A stretch of 64,000 nt of DNA from Saururus chinensis (Eukaryota > Streptophyta > Magnoliopsida > Piperales > Saururaceae): contig CP141145.1 in assembly GCA_035235625.1 (NCBI GenBank), positions 23,438,563 to 23,502,562 of the forward strand. The letters run 5' to 3'. The stretch's first letter is position 1, and every line of letters starts with the position of its first letter. Below the pieces are notes generated by a model, which saw only the letters and a list, made by a program, of their open reading frames with translations, searched no databases and was not told the DNA's origin. The position numbers and the translations under genes were made by a program. Positions 35,973-47,460 of the stretch are shown here, piece by piece.

Positions 35973-36196
35973 TATAGAAATATATTCTCCCTTGACAATG
36001 GGAGTCATTGTATTAATTATTTATAGGTTGTACAGTGATTACAAAAATCTGAGTTACAATATTTAAATTCAAAATTCAAACATAATTAAATTAAGAAGAG
36101 AAATATGTGGAGATAATGAAGGGACAGTTATAGTGAGTTGAAAACAATTGAATTTCAGTCAGAACTACCTTAATGATGATCAATTCTTGCTGATTA
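35973..36196 (-). repeat. Copia-2 5' LTR
   Basis: 224 bp, the same length as the other LTR. The right flank is GGGGT. In element orientation it starts TAATCAGCAAGAATTG and ends TATTTCTATA. Confidence 0.92.
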
Positions 36197-36236
36197 GGGG
36201 TCCCCTATGAAAACATATATGTCATATATTATATAA

Positions 36237-37919
36237 TTAGCTAATTTCAGTGATCAAAACTATGTCAAAAACTTTGAATATGTAATTAGTCCTAGGAATC
36301 TAACTAGATATAGTTGTGGTTGAATTAAGTTTGGAATTAATGGACTTAAAAAATAAGAGGAGACATGTTCTTATAGATTAAGACTAAAGATTAAAAAATG
36401 TAAAAAAAAAAACTTCATTAAGCATATATTCTTATACAAAAGTCACTTTAAAAAGTTTTAGAGATCTGCTGTAATAATGAGAAAGATTTTATTTTTTCAT
36501 CTTCCTGAAGACCTCTGGAATAAGTGATTTTGAAGGTTTCAAAGCGATTTAGGGTAAAACTGCAAATGAACAATATCATCAATATATTGTTGGACATGAT
36601 ATAGAACGAATTGATCAATTGCCTACAAAATTAGCCTTTTGTAAAAAAAAGCTAAGAGTTCATTGACCAATCGTTGTATTAAGAGATTGATTACTCGAAG
36701 TATCTTGCCCTAATAAAATAATGAATGATCGATTAATAACAATTTTTGTTGCCTAAGATAAGCCTTTCTAGAAGAGATTTCATTCCTAGTTGAAGTCAAT
36801 GATTTAAACCAACTTGGATATTTATATAAATGCTAAGATATGATAAATTTGAAGATAAGAAAACCTAGAAAATATTGAAGAATAAAAGAGAAATCCTTGA
36901 TCATTATTTTCCTAGAGAGTTCATCTAAAAGTTTAAAAAAATGTTCATGGTAAATTCATGGTAATGCATAACTAACTAAGAAGATTCTCACACAGCAAAC
37001 AAAAAAGGAGACACAGTAAATTCTTCAAAAGAGTTAAAAAAACTCAAATAAAGATCAACAATAAAAAAATGAATCTTTGATTGAGTCGCTAGAAGAAGAA
37101 AAAAACACGAAGAAAAAAAGCTTCAAGGATTCAATGAAGAAGAATTGAATGTCAATAATAAAGAAGATTGAACAAAGAGAATGTATTCTTGTTTGTGTCA
37201 AGTTAAGAGGTTGGTTGGTTGTTCTTGTGTCTTATAATTTCTATCATACTAATGCATTGGTTTGGCCTTGTAAAGCTATAATATTTTTTACTCTAGTTGG
37301 ATTTTTCACGTTAAATCTTTGTGTCTTTATGTGTAAATTACATGCTTGGATTAGTTGATTACTCGGTAGATTGATAGTTAATGCATATAGACTTTAGGTT
37401 TTAATTGTTTATGTTATATAAGAAAATTATGTGCAACGAGGTCATATTTCGTAGGCTTTATTTTTATAAAATAATTAGACTAGGGGCAATGCGGTGATCC
37501 TCTAACTTTGATTAGACAGATATTAAACTCTCACCCTGCAAATTTTCTAGAGATTAAACTCTTACCCTCCTTTCTAATGTTTCTTCTTAGCTACTGCCTT
37601 GGTGGGATGTTGTATAAAAAAAGAGTGAGCCAGCTTGGGACATATTGCACTAGACAAGGCCGACAATTGGACGATGTACGAATAAATTGAATAGGTGATA
37701 CAAGAGAGTGGAGAGATGGTGCATCCCCAGGTACTTGAACTTCTTCTGCCTAGCCAATAGGGATACTTGAACTTCTTCTACCTAGCCAATAGGGAGGTGA
37801 TGAAGGCATATGAGTTTGCTCCTCACGTTCCCCTCGGTGTGGAGCCAATATTAGGACTTTATATGTTACCTTGAACCAACACTTGCACTTCTTTGATAAC
37901 ACAATGGATCTGATTCACA
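36237..37919. other. Intergenic DNA, AT-rich
   Basis: Nothing gene-like is visible beyond short chance frames. A 33-bp unit (acttgaacttcttctgcctagccaataggga) is duplicated in tandem at about 37733-37797. The last eight bases (gattcaca, 37912-37919) are the target duplication of the next MITE. Confidence 0.45.
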
Positions 37920-38254
37920 TAGGGCAAAGGGTATGGTTGGGCCCAGCCTGTGCCCGTTGGAGGCCCGGCCCAACCCTCATCTCCAAGGGCAGGACCAGCA
38001 AGGCCCTAGGGCTCGAAGTACCAAGCCTAGGGCAGGGCCGGCCATTGAATACACCAAAAAAAAATAATTTAAAAAAAAGTTGCACGATAAGGCATGATCT
38101 GACGGGCCTGGCTAATATATCAGCCAGCCTATGGGCCTGAGGTTCAGGCTCGGTTGGGGCCCAAGCCATGACTGGGCCAAGGCACGATAATTTTATGGGG
38201 CCAATCCCAGGCCCGATCATGAAAGGGGGCCAGACTGACCCTTTGCCACCTATA
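37920..38254. mobile_element. GC-rich hAT-type MITE with 8-bp duplication
   Basis: This 335-bp element is flanked by GATTCACA at 37912-37919 and 38255-38262. The left end is TAGGGCAAAGGGT; the right end, reverse-complemented, is TATAGGTGGCAAAGGGTC, an imperfect terminal inverted repeat. The interior is rich in ggcccggccc-type sequence and is unlike its AT-rich surroundings. It shares no sequence with the MITE at 23418. Confidence 0.88.
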
Positions 38255-38262
38255 GATTCACA

Positions 38263-39737
38263 CGGTTGGCTTCTTGGATGGGTGGATTGACATGCAATTG
38301 AAAGGGTAATATATGAAATAGCGTGGAAAATGTCTCCACCCCTCTTCTCACTTCAATAATAGTATAGATTTAACACTTGTGGTTTATTCCACTTATACCT
38401 TAAAATTAGTACTTTGTAAGCCTAATTGAAGTTCTTTAGTGGTCATTTGGTGTGCTAAGCTCCAATTGCTGACCTAAGATGTCCATAAAGAAAGAAAGAC
38501 TAGTGCTAATGTTAATGTTAGCTTGCTTATTTTGGCTTATCATCGTGTGGATGGTTGAAATGAAAAAGGCAATATCTTCATGAGATGGGGAAGTAAAAAA
38601 GGAAAGGCTATTATTAGTAGAAGGCTCAGATATTCTCCAGGCTTCTTGAGATTCCTTTGGGGGTATGGAGCTTCCTACTTTCTATACAACCTATTTTATT
38701 ACTATGATGGCTGTTTTTTGTTATTGGTTTGCTAAGTGGACCTGCAGTGAACACTTGGAAGAAACGAACAATGAGCTCACGTATGAGATATAGATCTGCA
38801 GGACACTAGAATGTCAATTTTCATTGCTGCACAACCATCCACGGCCATTTCTAAAAGTTATCCAACAGCAACAGGCATGCTCTTTATTAAATAGATAGCA
38901 CACAAGCAAACCACATTTTCACTTCTACATACTCAAGATAACTAAAAAATAAGAAGACATTCCCATGCCCCAGCTGATTTAAGTAACTTACAGGCTACAG
39001 CATAAGAGTTTATGCTGCAATCTCTGCAAGAAATTCATCTAAAATTTTCAGTTAGCCTTCAATTTTTGACATCCACTTGGATGGCCAGCGGGAAGACATA
39101 TGTTAATTTATTGCTTCTAAGTTAATTTTCCTTGAACAGTGACCTTCAAAAAATGATGTATCCACGATGGATTACACTTCCCCAGAGTGCAATGCAAATC
39201 AATTCAGTAGAATCTTCCACTAGCACCACTAGAAAGATGTTATAAAACATCTCCATGCTCAGATCTTTTATTCATTTCACAGGCATGGAGCTCCATTTGG
39301 AATCAAACCATTCCCCCTTTTAGATAAGTTATAACTCTAGACCGGCACCATAGTGGGAAACCATACAAAAAGCAAAAGATTTCCCAGCTGGAAGTGACAT
39401 TATAACTTGAAATTCATGTAAATGACTGCTAAACCCCTATAAAGTCCAACAAATGCAATAAATAAGAAAATTTTAACTTTCTTATTGATATTTCCAATTG
39501 AATTATAAATACCAACAAAAAGAGGCAAGCAGCCACATGCAATTCCAATAATTATTACATGCCAGTTTAGGCAGCACAAAATGGCAGAGAGACAGAAGGG
39601 AAGATGACCGCATTCGCAAATTCAAAAGCTCAGAGAAGGAATACACTGATAATACTTATCCAACAAAAAATGGAACCTGTTAAAGTTGAAGTATTGGAAG
39701 AAAGGGGAGAGACCTTCTATAAGCATCCGTCATTCCT
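38263..39737. other. Intergenic DNA, 3' flank of the aminotransferase gene
   Basis: No further gene seen. The part nearest 39738 is the aminotransferase 3' untranslated region and terminator on the minus strand; I could not fix a poly(A) site. About 38425-38465 matches 2233-2275. Confidence 0.4.
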
Positions 39738-42700
39738 TTAGTCTATCTTTTTGTGCCTCTCACAGAAGGACTTTAATCTATCCAGTCCATCCTCAAGGGA
39801 GGATGGCTCCATAGCAAAAGTGATGCGAAGCCAATTTTTAAGTCCCACAGCAGATCCTGCACAAAACATTGTAGATAATTTAAAAAAAGTTTCTCACCAG
39901 CTGCATATTATATACCAAAAAGATCAAACTCTCCTTATTTCTTACACTTCACAATATTACGAATAAAGCAGACCATGTTTAGGTTATTAATTGGCTGTGG
40001 AAGGCAAGAAACTTGACATGGGAGATTGTATCTTATAGAAAGCTGAAAATAAATTTCTCAGCTAGAGCCTTGAAATGATAGCTGCAAATGAAATCTATAT
40101 GTAGATTCCAGACATACTAAATTATAGATTATCAATATTATCAAAAGATTCAGAAAGAATACTAAATGTTTTTAAAATGTAAGAAAAGGAGCACTAAAGT
40201 CCTTTATGTGACAAAACATATCTCATGAAACAGATTGGAGATTTCTTCAGAGGCAACAAAGTTATGTATTTTGGAATCAAACAGCCTATAATCTAAGGCA
40301 TTTATTAGCTTTCCAGTACCCCATTGTTCTCACAAGTGACAAAGTTTGCACTGTCAAGATGTACTAATAACTGTTTTAGCTACCAGCATCATAGTAAGAA
40401 TATTTATAGCCACAAATTTAAGAATTTAAACAAAATGGTGACTGTGCATTTAGTCATCGACAAATCACGAAACAGAGGCAAATATTTAGTCACTAGCAAA
40501 TCATGAAACAGAGGCAAATATTTAGTCACTGACAAATCATGAAACATAAATATTTGCACTTAGCTTACCAGGCAAAATGATAACTTTTTCTTCTTTGGCT
40601 AGTTTGCAGCAAAGATCTAAATCATCATAGATATTGTCCAGAAGTGACAAGTTAAGTTTAACCTATATTGAACATTCAAAGTAAGTTCCTGCCATAAATC
40701 CCATACCCAAGACTGAATACTTTAGAAGGTGGAAAGTAAAAATTTTCTATTCCTGACCATGGCAAACATGGATCCCTCTGGTCTATGGGGACAAGTAAGG
40801 CATTCTATCCGCTGCAATTTGGTGTAACATATATCGGCTGACTGCTGCAGTATTTGAGTGGTTTTCTTGAAGTAGTCATCTGTTGTGTCCTTGAGAATTT
40901 GAGGAAGTGCAGCCTAGCACATTAGTTAGCAATATGACATTCAGAACCAGCAGAACATGAGGATAATATAGCTCATACGAACAAAAGGGGGCCCTATTAA
41001 CATAGTATTTCGGATCACACACTAGGATGGTATTGTTGTTAGCCACTTTTAAAACATAAGAAGCGAATGCAAGCAAAATTGTAGCCAGATTGACATAAGG
41101 GATAGTCTTATTTCTTCATAAATTGTACTTTTGCATAATTAAATTATAAGTTCGAGAAAATCATTATCCTTTGAATGATCATCTTTTATATAACGCTAAT
41201 ATTTTTTAAAACCCTAAGAAATGGGAAAGAACAAATAAATAAATAAAAGGGAAGAGAGAAGATCATTTAGCAAGCTATAGAACATTAGACAGTTTTCAGA
41301 CAATACAAAATGCAGCCCACAGAAAATATCAAAAACAGTATCTTATATATTGCTAGGAAGCCTCTGCATTAAATAAAAAATGAGCCTCAATCGTAGCATT
41401 AGTATAGGAACCAACACCATGGGACCTAATTGAAGTAAACAATTACAATAAGGCAAGATTTGATAGCAATGCCTCCTTATTCCCAAGAACATTACAAGAC
41501 AGACCTGAACGAAGGTAGCGGGATCAGAAGAAATGTTAAGGAATCCCCGGATGGAGTCAAGAATCTGTAAAAAGCGTTAACAGTTACCACCATGATCACC
41601 ATTACAATTTACAGGTCTATTACGTCAAAAAGAGAGGTGAAACCTGAAATAACATGTTCTTAATAAACAAATTGATGAACAGAGCATACGAGAAACATTA
41701 AAAAGGACCTTGCTTTTTTTCAAAACGCCATTCGGGTCAGTTGCCACAAGCCAACCAAGCCGCCACCCGGGCACCGCCCATCTCTTCGATATGGAACCCA
41801 GCGTCAAAACTGGAGCAATCGACCCAAATGCCCCCATTGGCACAAAGGGGTTGCTTCCAAACGTAAGATGACCATAAACCTCATCTGCTATCACAAGTAT
41901 CCCAAGCCTCCTCGCAGTTTCTGCAATCTAAGCCCACCAGAATCCATCAAAACGTTAACCAACCCGTGTTTTCTTTATGCAAAACTCAGTGTAATAGTAG
42001 AACTCACCAACCTTGGCCAGATGTTGAGAAGTGAAGACATTCCCACAAGGGTTCCCTGGGTTTATGATGACAATGGCAGCAGTGTTCTCATCGGCCAGAG
42101 CTTCAACTGCATCAAGGTCGACCTCCCAGTTCCGGTTAGGAAGCAGATTGAAGTGCCGGGCTTGGACCCCATTGAAAGCACACTGGGCTTCATACAGAGG
42201 AAAGCCGGGTCTGGGGAGTAAGACATTGGCATGTGGTCGGGCCAGAGCAGACATGACTATCGCAATGGCTTGGCTGCAGCCCAGACTGAGGAAGACATCG
42301 TCTGCTGAGAGCTCGTATGGAAGGTCTCGATTCAAGTACTCTGCTACCGCCCTTGGAAAGGAGACAGTTAGACATGAGAATCAGATGAAGAGCAATGGCC
42401 TAATAGGCTAATATAGGCGACGCAACGCTGCGACCCCGAACAAACTCCTCCATTAGTTACTTCCAAAGGCATGTTTCGCTCTAGAGTACCCACACGTGAA
42501 TCCTCGTTTACAATAGGCCCGCGTATTGAGCATTCATAATAAGCTGGGCTGTTGTGCGAGTGAGCATTCTGGAGCGGATTTAAAGCCATCTTTGCCATTT
42601 TTTTTATAGTGTAAAACTTCCCATCATAAAACAAAAATCTACTCTAACTCTCGTCGCGGAGGAAGTGTTTTAATGTTCTAAGGAATACAGGAATTCATTT

Positions 42701-45700
42701 ATCATATCGCGGAGGAAGTGTTTTAATGTTCTAAGAAATATAAGAATTCATTTATCATATGCATCGTCGATCTCAAATATCAAAAGTTTTCATATATTTT
42801 TTATATTAGACTCATTGTCAAAAAGAAGCATAAAAAACTTTTTCCTTCGAATAAAAGTTTAGAGAAAAAAAACTCCTCAAAGCTTTAGGCATTTCCTTTC
42901 CTTATCAAATAACTTACCAAATATGCCTTACATATTTCAAATTTAGCTTAGCAACCTAATCATCCTTCTTCATATATACTCCCTTCATCCTAAACTAATA
43001 ACTCTATTTGTTCAATTTAAATGATTAGGTATTTAAAAAAAAATATCATAAGCGTATCTTCCCTTCTTTTAGAGGCGAGTTTCACCATTTAATAAAAGTT
43101 ATTATTTTTTTAAATATAGATATTAATATAAGACATAGGAAGTATGTAAAATTCATTTACACTGGTATCCAAGTTGTTACATGATGTCGGTGTCCTCCTC
43201 TCTGTCCACCCCTCTGCCATTTACTACACCTCTTTTTCATTCTCCTCTTCTTTCTTTATTCTTCTCTTTCTCCTCTTGTTAGCAATTGGCAGGTTGAGGT
43301 GGTGTGAACTAGTTATATATGTGGCAAAGCCATAGCCTTTTCTTGGCCTCTTTTGCTACAACCGGCATGACCAAAATGTCATGGCTTACAACCATATGCA
43401 GTCTTGTGCCATTGATCCTTTCTTCTTCTTTTTCTTCTTAATTAGTGTGAGAACTAGATGGTGTAGGAAGGGTTAGGGCCAAAATCGTCAATGTTGGAAT
43501 TGGAGGAGTGGCCTATTGTGTGTGGGGTTATAGGGAGAAAATAAAAAGGGACACATGGGGAAGAAAACAATAGAAAAGGCAAATAATATTTAATTTTTTG
43601 AGAAACATGAGACATTGATGTGGGAAATGACAATATTCTAGGTTATTTCTCTTGCAATGTCTAGTGCTTCAAAAAGTTGTACACCTACTCCACTATTTCT
43701 ACACCAAAAACCTACTTCATTTCTGATTGAATTTGGATAAGTGTCACACCCCTAATTTTTGCATACAATAATTTTTTAGTGAAATATATTTTTCTTTCCC
43801 TTTAAAAGAAAACAATGCAAATCTTCATTCTTCCTTCTTGTTAAATACAACAGTAAAAAATATAAAGTAAATTATTAAAATAGAGGATTAGGGATATGAA
43901 GATCATCAACCTTCATAATCTTTTAGTGTGATAATAATAATTTTAATAAAAATCTATATAACTAATATATTAAAATATTTATAGGATCCACAAGTTCATC
44001 GTTGTTTGTTAAAAATGTCTAAACCAACGAAAATAAAATGACACTCAAGCGTGACTAATCAAACCTATTTGTAGAAACTCCAAAATAACAAGGGAAATTT
44101 GTACTACAACTATGGCCTTCTCAATACCTTTTAATCATGACCCAAAAACCTTCGAAAACCTGTACCACAACAATGCTAAGTATATATGGATACTCAGTGG
44201 GATAGCAATTTTAAATAAACAAAAAGATTCGATCAACAAAAGAAGAAATTCTTGTTAGAAAACCAGACAATTCATTAGAGTTGAAAGAGTACATACATTT
44301 CATGTCAATTATTCTATTCATGGGCAAAACCTTTCGTAAAGGTTCTATGACACTATGAACTTATACAGGAGCTCCACTCTATTAGATATTGGGTTATCAC
44401 ATACAACCTCATTTCTTTTAAAGTTTGTCTTACCCTATCCACGTAATGAAGTAAATGCTCACTAAGGCTAATGGACCTTAGTGCTTAGATTCTAACTTTC
44501 ATGATCATTAAAACCCCATGTATTGCGTCATGTGAGAACAGTCATGTTTTAATGCTCTAGTCCATTCAATCATAACTTATGGGTCAGGGAAGCTATTTAC
44601 ATAACCCTTATCCTTAGATAGCCAAAAGACCTTAGTCTTATTTCATACCAAATCAGTTCCATCTACGTGGCTAATGACTCACTTTTGGAGCCAAGACACC
44701 AAGGGTTCCTGTGACCTTGAGTTTTATATGCATTGTCTTTGGGTACCCATACATCATAATTAAGAGTCTCATAAATATATATATTAGGGTTCATTAACCC
44801 TAAGTAATATATGCATAATTGATCTTTTATCCACATCACATGAATACTTCAAAACCATGCAATATCTATCATAATAACTATAGCATATTCTGGCTATAAT
44901 CACGATAAAATTCACAAATCATATGTTCCATAGGCAACTTTATTGACGTGTCGGTCACTTCACTGATGACCATCGGTGGGTCAATCGGCACGTCAAACCC
45001 TACCAACAATGGTTACGAGGTTCTGTCGAAAACCTCATAGGTAGGTCAATTTCCTCATTGATAACCATTGGTGAGTTCACCAGCATGCCGAACTTTACCG
45101 ACAAAGATGTCAAATTATATTGGTGACCTCAACGATGATCATTGGTGAGTTCACCGACATCAAATCTTACCGACAGTGGAATTGCACTATTCTGCCATTC
45201 TCACTTACGCCTCATTGACGCATCGTTTACACCTCCGTTAACCAAAACAACATACTTACTACGCATACATGCATGAGCATTGTTCATCTTCCTCTTTTTG
45301 CTGGTGCAATCACCGACATGTCGATAATTCTACCTACAATCAGAAACATACACAATTGCTCCCATTCATTTTAAAAAATTATATATATATATATATAAAC
45401 TCCTTGAAAATCTTTTTACAGAGAAAAAATCATTGTCTCAAACCATAGTTTCACTCATAATGCAGTAAAACCTTGAACTTGCTATTGGTGCAAATAAAAA
45501 CGTGAAGATTCCACTTTAAATAAAAAAGGTCTAATACAAATCATCTAGAACTTGAAGAAAATTAGAAACTATATAAATTTAGTAAAACTTCAAGTTTAGA
45601 AAGTGATCCGACCTTGAAATGTGAATTTCACTTAAACTCTCGACGTTCGCTTCACTCTCAAGTAACCACCGTCCTCTTCACTGGCCACGAGTCTCCTCTT

Positions 45701-47363
45701 GGACTCATTTTCCCCTTCCCAAACCATTTCTACGCTTTAAATACTATCATGCATGTAGTTACCATTGGCAGCTTCATCGACACGTCAGTGAGTCTACCGA
45801 TAGTAATTTTTAGAATTCTATTGACAAGTCCATCGACACGTTGATGGTCACCGATGATAAAAAAAATTATAAATTTAATAAAATAAGTTATAAAATTTTC
45901 TTCAAAAAATATGGGGTGTTACAAAAAGTGAATATTTATGTTGTCAGGTACGACTCACCTTCTTTATCTAATCAAAGGCTCAAGTAAACTTTTGATATAG
46001 AAAGAAGTCTAGAAAAAGTGGACTAGGAATATCATCTTCCTTTTACAAACCCTTGTGAATTCTATTAAATAGCACTCTTAAATTTATTATAGTAATATTG
46101 TGACATCTTGTACAATAAGTACTCAGCCTATTACAAGCGACAGTAAGTGGGCCTTACACATGGGTTCATGCCCCGATGCAGGCCTTGATGTCATGCCATA
46201 CATATGTCAAGTAAGCACTACTAGGCATAGCAATTTCTTAATTCTAGTTAAGCATAATGATAACAAAGCCCTAATTCTACCCATAAAACAACTAATAACT
46301 AATATTTCCTCCGTTGTGAATTAATAGTTCCATTTGCCAAAAAATTTGTTCTATATTAGTAGCTCTATTTTATTAAATTTAAGTGGTTGGGTACTTAAAA
46401 AAATATCATGAGCATATTTTCCCTTCTCTTTAATATAGGTTTCAATATTCAATAAAATTATTACTGTTTTAAATATAGTTATTAATATAAAATAAAAAGA
46501 GTATATACTTTTTACATCCTAACATTTAGTTTTTGAAATGAACTAATCAAATGTAGCTATTTATACATGACAAAGAGAGAATATTTGAAAAAATAAGGTA
46601 CTCTTAAAATATATATATTGACCAGACCAGAATATGAGCAATATATGTGTTGAGGATAGAGATGAGATTTTGCGCTCTAAGAGGCAGGCTGCCCCTTTCG
46701 GTCGGTCGGAAAAAACAAAGTCAAATACATGTTCTTATAAATGTAATCTAAAGAGGATAAATGAAAAGAAAAGGTTAAGATACGCTCGGTGCGTGCTGCA
46801 CTAGAAGCATACAGGAAATGAAAATTGTGACTCAAGCATTTCATAAAACCAGATAAGCAAAATGAGGAGTCTAGGTACCATTTTCAAAACAATAGGTAAT
46901 GAAGTGCAATAACATCTAGGCCGGTGTACGAGTGTAATTTTTTTTTAACAATAGCATGGAAGTGTAATTGTTTTGGGCCAAATTGGTGGCCCAGGATGTG
47001 GACCATTGCTACTATTCCCTCCCAACGCTGCTCGGAGTTAAAGGGTTGGGAGCTGCCTTACCTTCTAGCCGGGAGGGATCCGACATTGGGGGAGTAGGAG
47101 TTGAACTGGCCGGACCTTAGGGCCGCGGCAACAGCGTCCTCAGCCACCATGGCAGTGCGGAAGCAGGGGAAAGCGGAGGGGTCGCCGTGGCCCAGCGGCA
47201 CCACCGGCCTAGAATCACTCTCCTCATCAATGTTGGACCTGATTGCACCCAACAGGCCCCGGATGGAACTCCGGCCAACCGCCTCGAGCACCGCATTGTG
47301 ACCGAACTTCCAATGTGCCTTGTCCCCTCCATTCTCCACCTCCTGCCCGCAATACTCTCCCAT
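39738..47363 (-). CDS. TAT: Tyrosine/nicotianamine aminotransferase-family protein
   Basis: This is a PLP-dependent class I/II aminotransferase of the plant TAT family, moving an amino group from tyrosine or a similar amino acid to a 2-oxo acid; it is probably cytosolic, as no targeting peptide is visible. Coding exons are 47363-47062, 42351-42012, 41927-41709, 41564-41505, 40913-40758, 40662-40569 and 39856-39738. All introns are GT-AG and all joins keep frame: 1,290 nt, 429 aa, normal for the family. Motifs: [14 protein letters not shown] in exon 1, NPGNPCGN near 201, ADEVYGH at 228-234, PLP-binding Lys262 in [15 protein letters not shown], and substrate Arg401 in NWLRITFA. The start at 47363 gives MGEYCGQEV; no nearer in-frame ATG precedes the conserved part. 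Intron 1 is 4.7 kb and transposon-filled. The exact substrate cannot be told from sequence alone. Confidence 0.93.
42979..43142. mobile_element. Stowaway-like MITE copy 2
   Basis: It starts ctcccttcatcctaaactaataa after TA and ends with the inverted type end (gacataggaagta). It shares 'gttcaatttaaatgattaggtatttaaaaaa', 'atcataagcgtat.ttcccttc' and 'gagtttcaccattt' with the other copies. It lies inside intron 1 of the aminotransferase gene. Confidence 0.65.
43742..45923 (-). repeat. Solo gypsy-type LTR in intron 1
   Basis: The ends are TGTCACACCCC and GGGGTGTTACA, an 11-base imperfect inverted repeat of the type closing many plant Ty3/gypsy LTRs. Flanks are ataag (43737-43741) and aaaag (45924-45928), a 5-bp duplication with one mismatch. 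The 2,182 bp contain no gag or pol, so this is a solo LTR left by recombination. Around 44930-45840 short motifs like 'accgatg.tcaccg' and 'catcgacacgtcgatg' recur. Orientation is unsure because the two ends are nearly symmetric. Confidence 0.7.
46305..46502. mobile_element. Stowaway-like MITE copy 3
   Basis: The left end is tttcctccgttgtgaattaatag, and the inner blocks 'ttaaatttaagtggttgggtacttaaaaaaatatcatgagcat' and 'ttcccttctctt' match copies 2 and 4. The right end is degenerate. It lies in intron 1 of the aminotransferase gene. Confidence 0.62.
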
Positions 47364-47447
47364 GTCTCCCCCTCCACCTTGGATGAAGAAAGGGCGTGGC
47401 TCTTTCTATTCCGTCTTGTGAATGGAGGGGTGTGGATGATTTGTATC

Positions 47448-47460
47448 TATATATATATAT
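47448..47460 (-). promoter_or_regulatory. Candidate TATA box of the aminotransferase gene
   Basis: On the minus strand CCATATATATATATAG lies 85-97 bp upstream of the ATG at 47363, a normal distance for a plant core promoter with a short leader. The leader between them is pyrimidine-rich. Confidence 0.5.

Larger units (their letters stand above)
31617..36196 (-). mobile_element. Copia-2: complete-order Ty1/copia element, non-canonical ends
   Basis: Two 224-bp LTRs (31617-31840, 35973-36196) are flanked by GGGGT at 31612-31616 and 36197-36201, an exact 5-bp duplication. On the minus strand the LTR runs TAAT...TATA instead of TG...CA. The primer site TGGTATCAGAGC (35972-35961) and a polypurine tract (GAGGGAGGG, 31849-31841) abut the LTRs, which confirms the boundaries. 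The internal order is gag, zinc knuckle, protease, integrase, RT, RNase H, as in copia. Size (4.58 kb), short LTRs and motifs suit the Ale/Retrofit group. LTRs differ at about 20 of 224 positions by hand count. Confidence 0.93.
42352..47061 (-). other. Intron 1 of the aminotransferase gene, transposon-filled
   Basis: The donor is AGAAG|GTAAGG at 47062/47061 and the acceptor CCAAG|GGCGG at 42352/42351. At 4,710 bp it is far longer than the other introns (about 80 to 700 bp). It contains a solo LTR (43742-45923) and Stowaway-like MITEs (42979, 46305). A 35-bp block (cgcggaggaagtgttttaatgttctaag) is tandemly repeated at about 42655-42735. Confidence 0.88.

Noticed and set aside
42368-42634. Minus-strand frame beginning MFYDGKFYT just upstream of aminotransferase exon 2
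   Set aside because: It is separated from exon 2 by a stop and shows no family similarity; the true exon 1 is at 47062-47363 with matching splice phase.
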